Below are positions 48,701 through 57,177 of a stretch of DNA of 64,000 bases, piece after piece. This DNA comes from Niastella vici (GTDB taxonomy: Bacteria > Bacteroidota > Bacteroidia > Chitinophagales > Chitinophagaceae), in the NCBI RefSeq assembly GCF_002077945.1, contig NZ_LVYD01000002.1:434001-498000 (forward strand). The letters run 5' to 3'. Numbering within the stretch: the stretch's first letter is position 1; each line of letters opens with the position of its first letter. Below the pieces are notes generated by a model, which saw nothing but the letters and a program-made list of their open reading frames with translations, ran no database searches and had not been told where the DNA came from. The position numbers and the translations under genes were made by a program.

Positions 48701-48790
48701 GGTTGTTGTTTTCAGGGGTACTGCTTTTGACGAATACGTCAACAACAACGTACCCCAAAAAAGAACAAAACGAATAAGGGTCAATTTCAT
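45767..48790 (-). CDS. SusC/RagA-family TonB-linked transporter (PUL 2, pair A)
   Basis: 1007 residues from the ATG at 48790; the frame opens at a TTG two codons earlier. Signal peptide ends around SSKAVP, followed by a short Cys-containing stretch (DPCYAGCLAQ) not seen in the other two SusCs, and a regulatory-like domain (YTGTVFDNTNSPVAGALVKV). The usual VVVGYG signature before the plug is absent and replaced by TVPQRLNVSSADAVYNNDL; the plug itself (FNLRGQSPVIIVDGVVTGL; SALAMLGVSGSAGAILVTTK) and the barrel (ends NFGLNIKF) are complete. First gene of the PUL 2 operon. Confidence 0.93.
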   Translation of the reverse strand: MKLTLIRFVLFWGTLLLTYSSKAVPLKTTTDPCYAGCLAQKYTGTVFDNTNSPVAGALVKVAGTDISAKTDQNGVFTIEANAGATIIISKAGFKDKEYVLGENNSFSIALDYEYMLVPLKSPQPVQLLYSTVPQRLNVSSADAVYNNDLMKSPVTTFGNALAGRMAGLNLFQLSGQPGADGASFNLRGQSPVIIVDGVVTGLTQYDLEEIESVTVLKDASALAMLGVSGSAGAILVTTKKGIEGKQQVSLTVQTATQQPLGYPKALNAYDYARLHNEALRNDGIDSANSGLYYSQTALDAYQNHTDPYSYPDVNYWKEITKNSSMLNRYTLSTRGGSKFARYFVSVEHVNQSGFFKTVDSNSYNTNNNFRSYVIRSNVDVNITRKLTGGIYLLGRIQNANEPGATTSAILSSLLLTPANAYPILNQNGSLGGSQIYQNNIWAQTVATGYRQTYKRDVLVNVYLKRTLDELLPGLWTKAKVAYYGSLSESIIRSKSFAVFQKNGSSYSQFGTNGTQGNSNGIDYMGRVDYEEFSLGYDKTFNDNGINAIVLVNRYNTSNGYDLPYTITGMSGRVAYNYKGRYMVEGSWGYNGSNRYPTNGSTKRGFFPAIGLGWNIDQEAFMANVPFVSSLKLYGSYGKTGWDKPGYFVYYPRFYDGPGYYFGTSAGGVTTITEGTLANPNITFEKASKLNIGLSGDVLKKQLAFKVEYYRNKNYDIVMQRGQNSTMLGNDYPDENIGKNLYSGWEGQLTWQHTDKKWQYYIAANISTIQSKVLYADEVDRPYDWMKRTGRHVGQSFGYLAEGLYQSADELNTHATTVGYKPQLGDIKYKDMNADGVIDQNDQTAIGTSKPLLFYGISFGVSWKGFDISAVLQGVRNIQAYMAGSYYWAFPSNGLGQAWSENLGRWTPANAAGATYPRLSYGTNINNQAISSYWMRNDNFVRLKNAEIGYSLPGSLIRKIRLQTVRVFANGYNLLTWARADFKDRDPESFSGGYPVQRLVNFGLNIKF

Positions 48791-49294
48791 AAGCAACTAT
48801 TATTGGTTAAAGAATAAACAGGATGCAGGATGGTCGAAATGATTGGTTGCTTTTTACCTGGAAGTGAGTGAATGAAATTTTCCGGAGGCCGTACAAAGCA
48901 GCTTTCGATCATATGGCAACTGTTTTGGTTAGTTAGTGGGAATCAATCTCCTACGTAAATAAATTTCTAAAACATTTCGACTATTGCTAAGGGGATAATT
49001 CGTAAAAATGGGGGGTGGATTTCTTACATCGATGAAAAAACCGGAGTAAAACCCAAGTAATTGGAGAATGAGACCGAAGTTCAACTAGGTGATCACTTTA
49101 TGTAACACATATATGCAAAGCACCCGTCTTTTATTTGAACTATTTGGGGCCAGATTAGAAAATCGTTTTTTTATAAAAGGGCTGGCCGCCGGTCGTTCGG
49201 CCCGAACATCCCGGCATGTGAACAGCGCATTGCGGGGCAGGCTTATTTTTATAACTTTATCTGATACTTTCGAAAATGCCGTTAAAAAAAGTGT
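48791..49294. promoter_or_regulatory. Upstream region of the PUL 2 operon and of the hydroxylase gene
   Basis: 504 bp between divergent genes. Frames of 74-77 codons on both strands at 49085-49322 have no domain and overlap each other, so I do not call them. No HTCS or sigma/anti-sigma gene is adjacent, so the PUL 2 regulator is not evident. No clear TAnnTTTG element found. Confidence 0.35.
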
Positions 49295-50080
49295 ATGGCC
49301 TGGTACCAATATTTTCTGTTGATAGCGCTTATTATTACCCTACGTTATTTTATAATTGCAGGTATTCTTTTTTTAATTTATTATAAATGGCTACGCAAAC
49401 GCATTTCATACCGTAAAATACAGTTGCGGTTTCCTAAAAATGCCGATTACCGGCGCGAAATTGTATACTCGATCATTACCGTTGTCATATTTTCCCTGGT
49501 AACTGTATTATTCCTGTTCACGCCGTTGCGAAATAGTACGCAGTTATATTCACAGGACGCTAAATACGGGATTGTTTGGTACATAGCGTCATTTCCGCTG
49601 ATGTTTATAGTGCATGACGCTTATTTTTACTGGACGCACCGGCTGATGCATCATCCGGCTATCTTTCGAATCTTTCACCTGATGCATCACCGCTCAACCA
49701 ATCCTTCGCCCTGGGCGGCATTGGCTTTTCATCCCCTGGAAGCGGTTGTTGAAGCCGGTATTTTTCCTGTTCTGCTTATGGTAATGCCGCTTACGACCGG
49801 ACATTTTACGGTATTCTTTATTATAATGCTGGTATATAATGTATACGGCCATTTGGGATGGGAAATATACCCCAGATCGTTTAGCCGTCACTGGCTGGGC
49901 CGCTGGATCAATACGTCGGTTAACCATAATCAGCACCACCAGTTTTTTAAAGGCAATTACGGGTTGTATTTTCTTTGGTGGGACCGCTGGATGGGCACCA
50001 TTCGTGATGATTATGAGACAGGGTTTGAAGCGGTGCATGAGCGTGGACCCCATCAAGCTGCTGAACAAAGGTCAGCGTGA
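49295..50080 (+). CDS. Sterol desaturase / fatty acid hydroxylase superfamily protein
   Basis: 261 residues. About four to five membrane helices. The eight-His diiron cluster is visible: HDAYFYWTHRLMHH (HX7HX3HH), IFHLMHHRS (HX2HH) and, after two helices, NHNQHHQF (HX2HH). These enzymes use di-iron and oxygen to hydroxylate or desaturate lipids at the inner membrane. It stands alone, with 224 bp to the next gene. The substrate could be fatty acyl chains of sphingolipids, carotenoids or ornithine lipids. Confidence 0.88.
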   Translation: MAWYQYFLLIALIITLRYFIIAGILFLIYYKWLRKRISYRKIQLRFPKNADYRREIVYSIITVVIFSLVTVLFLFTPLRNSTQLYSQDAKYGIVWYIASFPLMFIVHDAYFYWTHRLMHHPAIFRIFHLMHHRSTNPSPWAALAFHPLEAVVEAGIFPVLLMVMPLTTGHFTVFFIIMLVYNVYGHLGWEIYPRSFSRHWLGRWINTSVNHNQHHQFFKGNYGLYFLWWDRWMGTIRDDYETGFEAVHERGPHQAAEQRSA

Positions 50081-50304
50081 TAACCATACTGTCGGCACAG
50101 GAAAACACGATGAAGAATGCCGCTGGCTTTTCTGGAAAAATGAAGCCGGGCCCCTGAAGTGGTAGATTGAGCAACGGCTCATTAATTTCGGCAGGTGCAT
50201 TTTTTTAAAGCCCGGAAATAATTACAACTTTTCAGCCGTAACGCTTGGACACCCAAAAGAACGACAATAAGAATAAGTATGTCATCAAAACAAAATAGAA
50301 TAGC

Positions 50305-50928
50305 ATGACGGATTTTTGGGAGAAGAACTTTCGGGAAAAACAGGAAATGTGGGGATCAATGCCCGCAAATTCTGCAATAGCAACAGCAGAAATATTTTAC
50401 AACAATGGATTTAATAAAATTCTTATTCCAGGTATCGGTTATGGACGGAATGCGCAGCCGTTTATCAATAAGGGAATGGAAGTAACAGGCATCGAAATTT
50501 CAAATACCGCCATGGAACTTGCTGAAAAACGTTACGGAAAAACGTTGAAAATTCATCATGGATCAGTAACCGATATGCCTTTTGACAGTAATCTTTATGA
50601 TGGTATTTTCTGCCATGCTTTAATTCATCTATTAGATGAGAAGGAAAGAACACAACTAATTGCCGACTGCTACAATCAACTTACGGAAAATGGCATAATG
50701 GTTTTCACTACCATTACTAAACATGCACACACGTACGGACAGGGAACATTACTCAGCAAAGACAGGTATGAACAGTTCGGCGGAGTGAAAATGTTTTTCT
50801 ATGATGAAAATTCAATTCAGGAAGAATTTACCTCCTATGGTCTATGTCAGGTTGATGAGATAGTAGAAAATTACCCATTTTATTTGATTCAATGCAGGAA
50901 AAAGCATATGATACCAATCATCGGTTAG
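50305..50928 (+). CDS. Class I SAM-dependent methyltransferase
   Basis: 207 residues, cytoplasmic. Rossmann-fold methyltransferase: motif I ILIPGIGYGRNAQPF, acidic loop VTGIEISNTAMELAEKRY, motif II-like HGSVTDMPFDSNLYDGIFCH, and post-motif region LTENGIMVFTT. Closest in look to the Methyltransf_11/25 and TehB-like groups that act on small molecules. No operon partner; 201 bp of gene-free DNA follow. Substrate unknown. Confidence 0.85.
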   Translation: MTDFWEKNFREKQEMWGSMPANSAIATAEIFYNNGFNKILIPGIGYGRNAQPFINKGMEVTGIEISNTAMELAEKRYGKTLKIHHGSVTDMPFDSNLYDGIFCHALIHLLDEKERTQLIADCYNQLTENGIMVFTTITKHAHTYGQGTLLSKDRYEQFGGVKMFFYDENSIQEEFTSYGLCQVDEIVENYPFYLIQCRKKHMIPIIG

Positions 50929-51129
50929 CCAGGCTGGATGGAAGTATATTTCCCGGCTTTCGCAAACCTGATCGTTGTAAGCACTTAACTGATTTAAAAA
51001 ACAAATAAAGCCTTATGTTAAAGACAGGGAATTGGAGTGGGTATTATAGTTTCTTAGACCCCGAGATTAACAAAATAAGAGGGTTATAACCCTAATTCAG
51101 CCAGGCAAAAGCCCCATGTAGTTTTCGTT

Positions 51130-52494
51130 CTACTTCGTTTTTATCCATTCATAACGCCCGTTTTGATTAACATAGAATTTCGTAACCTTTCCTTCTTCAA
51201 CTACAAATTCGCCACTGGCGCCCAGCAGGTTTTTAAATTGAAAATTAGTTTCCGATAGAAAAAGTAAAGGCATTTTTTGTGTAGGCGAAACGACGGCGAT
51301 AAGCCGGTCATTGACTCTTTGTATGGTGATCGTTCTGTTGGGGTCTATAGACAGTTTATAAGCCCCTACATATTTGTCAAGAATTTCTGGATCTACTTTT
51401 ACATCGCATTGCAATGGCTTTCCAAGTGTAATAACCGAAATACTGGCCGACAATTCATCTATATTAACAGCCCCGCTGTTACACAATATGGCAATAAACA
51501 GGTCTTCGGCAGGATAATATATTTCATTGGTCTTAAACCCGGGCATTCCGCCCTCATGTTCTATAGATTTAATACCGTTGCTTGTTTTTACAAACCACCC
51601 ATATCCATAGCCCGTTGTGGTGCCATCGGCCAGTTGAAAAGGTATAAATGCTTTTTGTAAAGTTTCTTTTTTCAGCACCTGGTAAGAATAAAGGCCATTG
51701 TGCCATTTAAGCAAATCGCCTGCATTAGAAATCAACCCTCCTGCGGCATATTCAATGGTCGGGCTCCAATAGTCGGCCATTTTAAAATCCGCGCCATCTT
51801 TCCGATAGCCATCCACCCGCCCCGGAATAATATTTCCATCGCTGTCAAAACAGGTATGGGTTAACCCCAGGGGTCTCAGAAGATTGTCCATTATATATTG
51901 TTGATACTGCTTCCCCGTTACTTTTTCAATGATATACCCCAACAGAAAATAACCTGAATTGCTGTAGGAAAACCTGGCGCCAGGTGTAAAGTTCAGGGGA
52001 TAATTTTTAAAGCTGTCGATCAACTGTTGGGGCGTAAAATCCCATCTCTCCATATTCTGGCCTGAATAATCAAGCTGCAGGTAGTCTTTAATACCTGAAG
52101 TATGGGTAAGTAAATGTTCAATAGTGATCGTGTGCCCTTTTGAAGGAAAGCCGGGAATAAATTTTTGCAAACTGTCGTGCAGTGAAATTTTACCCTGTTC
52201 CTGTAATTGCAAAATAGCCACGGCTGTAAATTGCTTGGTGATAGACGCAAGATTAAAGACCATGCCAGTGCTAAGCGGAACATTTAATTCGAGGTTGGCG
52301 CGACCGAATGCTTTTTCATAAATGATCTGCCCATGCCTGGCCACGAGCACTTCGCAACCGGGTTGCGATGGTATGAAATATCCGGCCAGCAGGCTGTCGA
52401 GTTTTTTCTCCATTTCACTGGCTTGTCCATGAGAAGCAATAACAGTAATTAAAAGACCGGCAATCAGTAAAAAACGCTTGTACAATACACGCAT
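51130..52494 (-). CDS. Serine hydrolase, class C beta-lactamase-like (penicillin-binding fold)
   Basis: 454 residues from the ATG at 52494; the frame also opens at 52530, but the later Met gives a compact signal peptide ending ASHGQ. Active-site motifs: NLASITKQFTAVAIL (SxxK) and RFSYSNSGYFLLGYI (YxN); HEGGMPGF takes the place of the KTG-type third motif. The C-terminal 90 residues form a separate lipocalin-like beta region (KYVGAYKLSIDPNRTITIQR). Such proteins act as esterases, D-aminopeptidases or peptidases and are rarely true beta-lactamases. It lies 116 bp downstream of the AraC gene on the same strand. Confidence 0.87.
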   Translation of the reverse strand: MRVLYKRFLLIAGLLITVIASHGQASEMEKKLDSLLAGYFIPSQPGCEVLVARHGQIIYEKAFGRANLELNVPLSTGMVFNLASITKQFTAVAILQLQEQGKISLHDSLQKFIPGFPSKGHTITIEHLLTHTSGIKDYLQLDYSGQNMERWDFTPQQLIDSFKNYPLNFTPGARFSYSNSGYFLLGYIIEKVTGKQYQQYIMDNLLRPLGLTHTCFDSDGNIIPGRVDGYRKDGADFKMADYWSPTIEYAAGGLISNAGDLLKWHNGLYSYQVLKKETLQKAFIPFQLADGTTTGYGYGWFVKTSNGIKSIEHEGGMPGFKTNEIYYPAEDLFIAILCNSGAVNIDELSASISVITLGKPLQCDVKVDPEILDKYVGAYKLSIDPNRTITIQRVNDRLIAVVSPTQKMPLLFLSETNFQFKNLLGASGEFVVEEGKVTKFYVNQNGRYEWIKTK

Positions 52495-52610
52495 TAGCAA
52501 AAAAAACAATACCAGGCATATTTGTTTCATGGCCGTGAGTTTGATGCAAACTCCGGGTTTTCTGACTTAATTCGCTGAAAACAAGTTCTCAAATCCGGAT
52601 TTGAGAATAA

Positions 52611-53747
52611 TTAGTTGTTTGAACCGATCGTTTTCAGGTATGCCGAGGGGGTTACCCCCTCTGATTGTTTAAATATGCGTTGAAAAGTAGCCTGAGAATT
52701 GAACCCGCATTCCATGGCAAGGGCCGATATGGTGAGTTGCTCAAGGCAACCGTTCCGGATCCTTAGTTTGAATTCCCCGATGCGATAGGCGTTTACCCAT
52801 TCGCTAAAGCTGGTTTGCTGGTGTTGGTTCAGGACCGTAGAAATCATTTTGGCAACAACGCCGGTATGCTTTGCCACGGCTTCAAGGTTCAATTCGGGGT
52901 TCAGATACAATTTGTCATCTTCCATGCTTTTTTGAAGCAGGCTCATTATTTGCGTACTCCCCTCTTTCGTTACACGGGAAATTGTCTTTTTTGCTTTTTC
53001 GGTATTAACAGCCAGCGAAATAAAGTATCCTTTTAACCCCAGCCAATAGATCATAATAGCAATCGGGATATAAATAGGATACCAGTCAAACTTGTTTAAA
53101 AGCCAATCACTATAGGCGGGATGAATATAAGGGATCAGATAAATGAACCAGATAAGTTGAAAAGCTAAAAATATGGTAATAAACAGTTGCAGCCATTTAC
53201 GTATAGCTTCTTTATCGGTATTACCAGCTGTAGTTTTTTCTTTTCGCAAAAATTTAAATGCAAGCAATACATAAATAGTAAGTGATAACCACCGCGGTAT
53301 ATCGGAATACATATTATAGCGATCGATAAAAAGCCCCCAGGGTTCGGGGTCATACTTTATAACTTTCATGTAAATACCGGTAAGGAAAATAATAGTTGTT
53401 AGCTGGGGAACAATATCAATGATGCCAGGCAGGAACTGAAGCCTGTGCCTGCGGGCAAGCCGGAAAGAAGGATTGAGCATTGATTGAATGTAAAAATAAA
53501 TGAGGGGCCCCATGGGCATTATGATGATCAAAGGCACCACCCAGGAAATAAATCGCAATATGTGGTTGGATTCCAGCATATGATTATGAATGCAATAAAG
53601 GTTCAAACTTGCCATTGACATCAGCAAAATGAGAAAGGCCAGCATACGGTTGGAACGTTTATTGACGGTACGGCGAAAAAGGAGAATGCATAGGATCAAT
53701 CCCTGTAGTGCACCCAGCAGGATAACGGTATTTAGAAAGGCTGTCAC
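52611..53747 (-). CDS. Membrane-anchored AraC-family transcriptional regulator
   Basis: 378 residues. The first ~240 residues contain about seven hydrophobic helices (LNTVILLGALQGLILCILLF; VVPLIIIMPMGPLIYFYIQS; IYIPIAIMIYWLGLKGYFIS), followed by a linker and a C-terminal HTH_18 domain (LEAVAKHTGVVAKMISTVL; ISALAMECGFNSQATFQRIF, PSAYLK). This 7TM-AraC design is common in Bacteroidota and probably senses a membrane or periplasmic signal. It is divergent from the envelope-transport operon starting at 53977, 229 bp away, and may control it. Confidence 0.88.
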   Translation of the reverse strand: MTAFLNTVILLGALQGLILCILLFRRTVNKRSNRMLAFLILLMSMASLNLYCIHNHMLESNHILRFISWVVPLIIIMPMGPLIYFYIQSMLNPSFRLARRHRLQFLPGIIDIVPQLTTIIFLTGIYMKVIKYDPEPWGLFIDRYNMYSDIPRWLSLTIYVLLAFKFLRKEKTTAGNTDKEAIRKWLQLFITIFLAFQLIWFIYLIPYIHPAYSDWLLNKFDWYPIYIPIAIMIYWLGLKGYFISLAVNTEKAKKTISRVTKEGSTQIMSLLQKSMEDDKLYLNPELNLEAVAKHTGVVAKMISTVLNQHQQTSFSEWVNAYRIGEFKLRIRNGCLEQLTISALAMECGFNSQATFQRIFKQSEGVTPSAYLKTIGSNN

Positions 53748-53976
53748 GTTTTTTTTGATTTGTATATCAAAAATAACCGCATTTTGGTATTACCGGTCAA
53801 GTACAGCGCCAATTGTTTGCTTTCTCATACAGAGGTATGATTCAGGTCATCAAATTACCGCTGTACGGCGTAAACATGGTGTTTAATCTCAGGCTACTTA
53901 AAATCAACCCCTTCCTTGACAACGATCATTGATGTTTTCGAATAGGAAGGCTAGCTTTCCTGTTAAATCGTGTTAA
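53748..53976. promoter_or_regulatory. Divergent promoter region with inverted repeat
   Basis: GTACAGCG at 53801-53808 and CGCTGTAC at 53859-53866 form an 8-bp inverted repeat 50 bp apart, between the AraC gene and the five-gene operon. It is a candidate operator for the AraC protein, but short enough to arise by chance. Confidence 0.3.
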
Positions 53977-54720
53977 ATGAGGTTTTGTGTTTCCCTTTTT
54001 TGGCTTTTATCAATTTCCAGTCTTTATGGGCAAACAGCCAGGGAGATCGTGCAGGCTGCTGATTCAAAAATGCGTGGCAATACTTCACAGGCTCAAATCA
54101 CCATTCAAACCATTCGGGCCACCTGGTCCCGTGAAATGACTGTAAAAACCTGGATGAAAGGAACCGATCTTGCCCTGATCCTTTTACAATCACCTGCAAA
54201 AGACAAAGGGATAGTGTACCTGAAGCGTAAAAAAGAAGTCTGGAATTGGATGCCCTCGCTGGAAAAAATAATAAAACTTCCGCCATCAATGATGAGCCAG
54301 TCATGGATGGGTACTGATTTTACAAATGATGACCTGGTAAAAGAATCTTCAGTAGTAAATGATTACGATCATAGCATTGTTGGTGATACTATTATCGACG
54401 ATCGCAATTGTTACATCATCCAAATGCTACCCAAACCCGAGGCGGCCGTGGTATGGGGCAAACTGCTTGTCTGTATTGATAAGAAGGACTTTCTGGAGTT
54501 ACACACTCGTTTTTATGATGAAGATGGAAGCCTGGTCAATACCATGAATGCTTCTGATATAAAGACTATGGATGGAAGGCTGATACCAACCCGGTTTGAA
54601 ATGATACCGGCCGGCAAGCCTAACCAGAAAACGGTGATGGTATATAAAGCGGTTATGTTCAACCGGCCCCTGGATGATGCATTTTTTACAACGGAGAAAA
54701 TGAAAATATTAAATGATTAG
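53977..54720 (+). CDS. LolA-like outer-membrane lipoprotein-sorting family protein
   Basis: 247 residues. The signal peptide ends SSLYGQ (about 19). Mature chain: AREIVQAADSKMRGNTSQAQ, WSREMTVKTWMKGTDLALIL, LKRKKEVWNWMPSLEKIIKL, SQSWMGTDFTNDDLVKES. This matches the lipoprotein-sorting (LolA/LolB fold, half-barrel) group that is often encoded beside lipid or lipoprotein exporters. A periplasmic carrier of a hydrophobic cargo is likely. Two bases separate its stop from the next gene, so it heads the operon. Confidence 0.85.
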   Translation: MRFCVSLFWLLSISSLYGQTAREIVQAADSKMRGNTSQAQITIQTIRATWSREMTVKTWMKGTDLALILLQSPAKDKGIVYLKRKKEVWNWMPSLEKIIKLPPSMMSQSWMGTDFTNDDLVKESSVVNDYDHSIVGDTIIDDRNCYIIQMLPKPEAAVVWGKLLVCIDKKDFLELHTRFYDEDGSLVNTMNASDIKTMDGRLIPTRFEMIPAGKPNQKTVMVYKAVMFNRPLDDAFFTTEKMKILND

Positions 54721-54722
54721 AT

Positions 54723-55940
54723 ATGTGGATCATCAAACTGGCATGGAAAAACCTGTGGCGCAACCGGAGCCGTACACTGATCACGGTGGCTGCCATATTC
54801 TTTGCCGTGATCTTATCCACTATCGCAGAGAGTTTAAAGCAGGGTGTTTTTGAAAACCTTGTAAAAAATGTGGTAAGCTTTTATACCGGCTATATCCAGG
54901 TTCACAAATCCGGATACCAGGATGAACAAATTCTCGACAATAGTTTTGAGCAAAATCCCACGATAGAAGCCACGATTTACAGAAAAAGTAACATTAGCAC
55001 TGTAACACCCCGCCTGGAAGCATTTGGGCTTGCATCCTCAGAAGACCTCACCAAAGGTTGCCTGATCACGGGCATTTCTCCCGAAAAGGAAAACAAAATC
55101 ACGGCGTTGAAAAGCAGATTGGTAAGTGGGCACTATCTGGATAATGATGACCGGTCTGTACTTCTTGCAGAAGGGCTGGCCGAAAGATTGAAACTTGGCA
55201 CAGGCGATACAGTTATCCTGATCGGACAGGGTTATCACGGTGCTACCGCCGCAGGAAAATACCCGGTGAAAGGTATTCTGAAATTTGGCTCGCCCCAATT
55301 GAATGATAAAGTCCTGTATATGTCTTTACCCGCAACGCAGGAGTTTTTCAGTGCCGAAGGAATGGTAACGTCTTATATCCTTTCAATCAGAACTGAAAAG
55401 GAATTAAATGCGAGCGCGGAAGCCGTTAAAAAAGCAATTGGGAAAAATTATGAAGTAATGACCTGGGAAGAACTGCTTCCAGATATAAAACAGCATATTG
55501 CCGCTGACTCTAACAACATGAAAGTAGTACAGGGCGTACTATACCTGCTGATCTGCTTCGGTATTTTCAGCACGATGCTTATGATGATGCTTGAACGAAA
55601 GTTTGAGTTGGGAATGCTGGTAGCTATAGGCATGAAAAAAAGCAGGCTGATCCTGCTGTTTATTGCAGAGTCTGTACTGACAGTACTGACTGGATGCCTT
55701 ACAGGCATACTGGCAAGTGTTCCATTGATCTTTTATCTCAATAAACATCCCATTCGCATCGGTGGTGACACGGCAAAAGCTTATGAGCGGTTTGGCTTTG
55801 AAGCCATTTTTCCAACTTCAACAGACAGCTCCATATTTGTATACCAGGCGCTGGTAGTTTTGCTGATTGGTCTTGGGCTATCCCTGTATCCTATTGCAAA
55901 AGTGATGCAACTAAAGCCTGTAACGGCTATGAAAAAGTAA
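54723..55940 (+). CDS. ABC transporter permease, FtsX/LolC/MacB type (first)
   Basis: 405 residues. Layout: N-terminal helix (LAWKNLWRNRSRTLITVAAI), a periplasmic MacB_PCD-like domain of about 200 residues, then three C-terminal helices (VLYLLICFGIFSTMLMMMLE; RLILLFIAESVLTVLTGCLT; VYQALVVLLIGLGLSLYPIA) ending LKPVTAMKK. This is a type VII ABC permease that couples ATP hydrolysis to movement in the periplasm, as in lipoprotein release. It is followed 11 bp later by a paralogous permease. Confidence 0.9.
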   Translation: MWIIKLAWKNLWRNRSRTLITVAAIFFAVILSTIAESLKQGVFENLVKNVVSFYTGYIQVHKSGYQDEQILDNSFEQNPTIEATIYRKSNISTVTPRLEAFGLASSEDLTKGCLITGISPEKENKITALKSRLVSGHYLDNDDRSVLLAEGLAERLKLGTGDTVILIGQGYHGATAAGKYPVKGILKFGSPQLNDKVLYMSLPATQEFFSAEGMVTSYILSIRTEKELNASAEAVKKAIGKNYEVMTWEELLPDIKQHIAADSNNMKVVQGVLYLLICFGIFSTMLMMMLERKFELGMLVAIGMKKSRLILLFIAESVLTVLTGCLTGILASVPLIFYLNKHPIRIGGDTAKAYERFGFEAIFPTSTDSSIFVYQALVVLLIGLGLSLYPIAKVMQLKPVTAMKK

Positions 55941-55951
55941 AAAAATGAAGG

Positions 55952-57166
55952 ATGATACTTCTTATGGCATGGCGTAACATATGGCGAAATAAAGCACGAA
56001 GCATTGTCATTATGCTTTCCGTTGCCATTGGCCTGTTTGCAGGCATCGGCGTACTGGCGCTGTATAAAGGAATGATGAAAAGCAGGATCAGGGCAGTGAT
56101 CGACTCTGAAGCCGGGCACCTTCAAATTCACCATCCCGATTTTAAAAAAGATAACCATCCTGCCTTTATACTACCCGATGCGAACGCACTGCTAAAAAAA
56201 GTGCAATCATTCCCCGCAGTAAAAATGGCAGTACCAAGGACCCTCGCGCAGGGAATGCTGGTCACCACAACGGGCAGCGCCGGGGTTCAAATCAATGGCG
56301 TAGTACCGGCGCTCGAATACAGCGCTTCACAATTAAAGCGTAAAATCATTGCCGGAGAAGGTTTTCACGAGGGAAAGAAAAACGAGATCGTCATTGGCAA
56401 AAAGCTGGCAGATAAAATGAAATTGAAGCTGGGAGCTAAACTGGTATTGACGTTTACGGATACAGCAGACAATCTCGTTTCATCGGCTTTCCGTGTGGCA
56501 GGTATCTATCAGTCAGGCAATGCACCCTTTGATGAATTGAATGTTTATGTTTCCCTAACCACATTAAACGAGTGGCTGCTCACAGGAAATTCCTTTCATC
56601 AAATTGCCGTGATCCTGAAAAACGATGATGATTTGCAAGTAATGCAGGATCAATTAAAAAAAACTTATCCATCATTGCTGGTTCAATCCTGGAAAGACCT
56701 ATCACCTGAAACAGAGCTGATGGTCAAAACAGTAGATGAATATTCCTATATCATTATGATCATTATCCTGGTTGCGCTTGCTTTTGGCATTCTTAACACC
56801 ATGTTGATGTCGATACTGGAGCGAACAAAGGAAATAGGGATGATGGTTGCGCTGGGAACAGCTAAAGCGAAAGTCTTTTTGCTGGTTCTCATGGAGACGG
56901 TTTTTCTTACCATAGCAGGAACACCTATCGGATTCCTGGCGGCATATATTGTTATCGGTTATTATCAGAAACATGGCCTGGATCTTTCCGGAATGGGAAA
57001 AGACATGATGGCCAGTTTCGGGTTCGAAACCACTATATATCCATCTTTCCCTTCGGAAAAACTCGTAATGATATTGGCTATGGTCATTTGTACAGCGCTG
57101 CTTTCCTGCCTGCTGCCGGCACTGAAAGCTTTGCGCCTGCAACCTGTGGAAGCATTAAGAAGATAA
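55952..57166 (+). CDS. ABC transporter permease, FtsX/LolE/MacB type (second)
   Basis: 404 residues with the same architecture as the preceding gene: LMAWRNIWRNKARSIVIMLS, a periplasmic domain (GVQINGVVPALEYSASQLKR), and FtsX helices (IIMIIILVALAFGILNTMLM; SILERTKEIGMMVALGTAKA; LVMILAMVICTALLSCLLPA). The EIGMMVALG coupling helix contacts the ATPase. The pair of unequal permeases is the LolC/LolE arrangement, unlike MacB, which is one fused protein. 11 bp to the ATPase gene. Confidence 0.9.
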   Translation: MILLMAWRNIWRNKARSIVIMLSVAIGLFAGIGVLALYKGMMKSRIRAVIDSEAGHLQIHHPDFKKDNHPAFILPDANALLKKVQSFPAVKMAVPRTLAQGMLVTTTGSAGVQINGVVPALEYSASQLKRKIIAGEGFHEGKKNEIVIGKKLADKMKLKLGAKLVLTFTDTADNLVSSAFRVAGIYQSGNAPFDELNVYVSLTTLNEWLLTGNSFHQIAVILKNDDDLQVMQDQLKKTYPSLLVQSWKDLSPETELMVKTVDEYSYIIMIIILVALAFGILNTMLMSILERTKEIGMMVALGTAKAKVFLLVLMETVFLTIAGTPIGFLAAYIVIGYYQKHGLDLSGMGKDMMASFGFETTIYPSFPSEKLVMILAMVICTALLSCLLPALKALRLQPVEALRR

Positions 57167-57177
57167 AAACTCAGTCT

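Noticed and set aside
49085-49322. Two overlapping frames on opposite strands upstream of the hydroxylase
   Set aside because: No domain in either, and each is explained as a shadow in an intergenic region.
50929-51129. 24-codon frame (NWSGYYSFLDPEINKIRG) before the serine hydrolase
   Set aside because: Too short, no start context, and only a vague likeness to small WxGxY proteins; might be a remnant but cannot be supported.
51130-52494. Class C beta-lactamase as an antibiotic-resistance gene
   Set aside because: SxxK and YxN are present, but the third motif and the lipocalin-like C-terminal domain match the general serine hydrolase/esterase group; no basis for a resistance claim.
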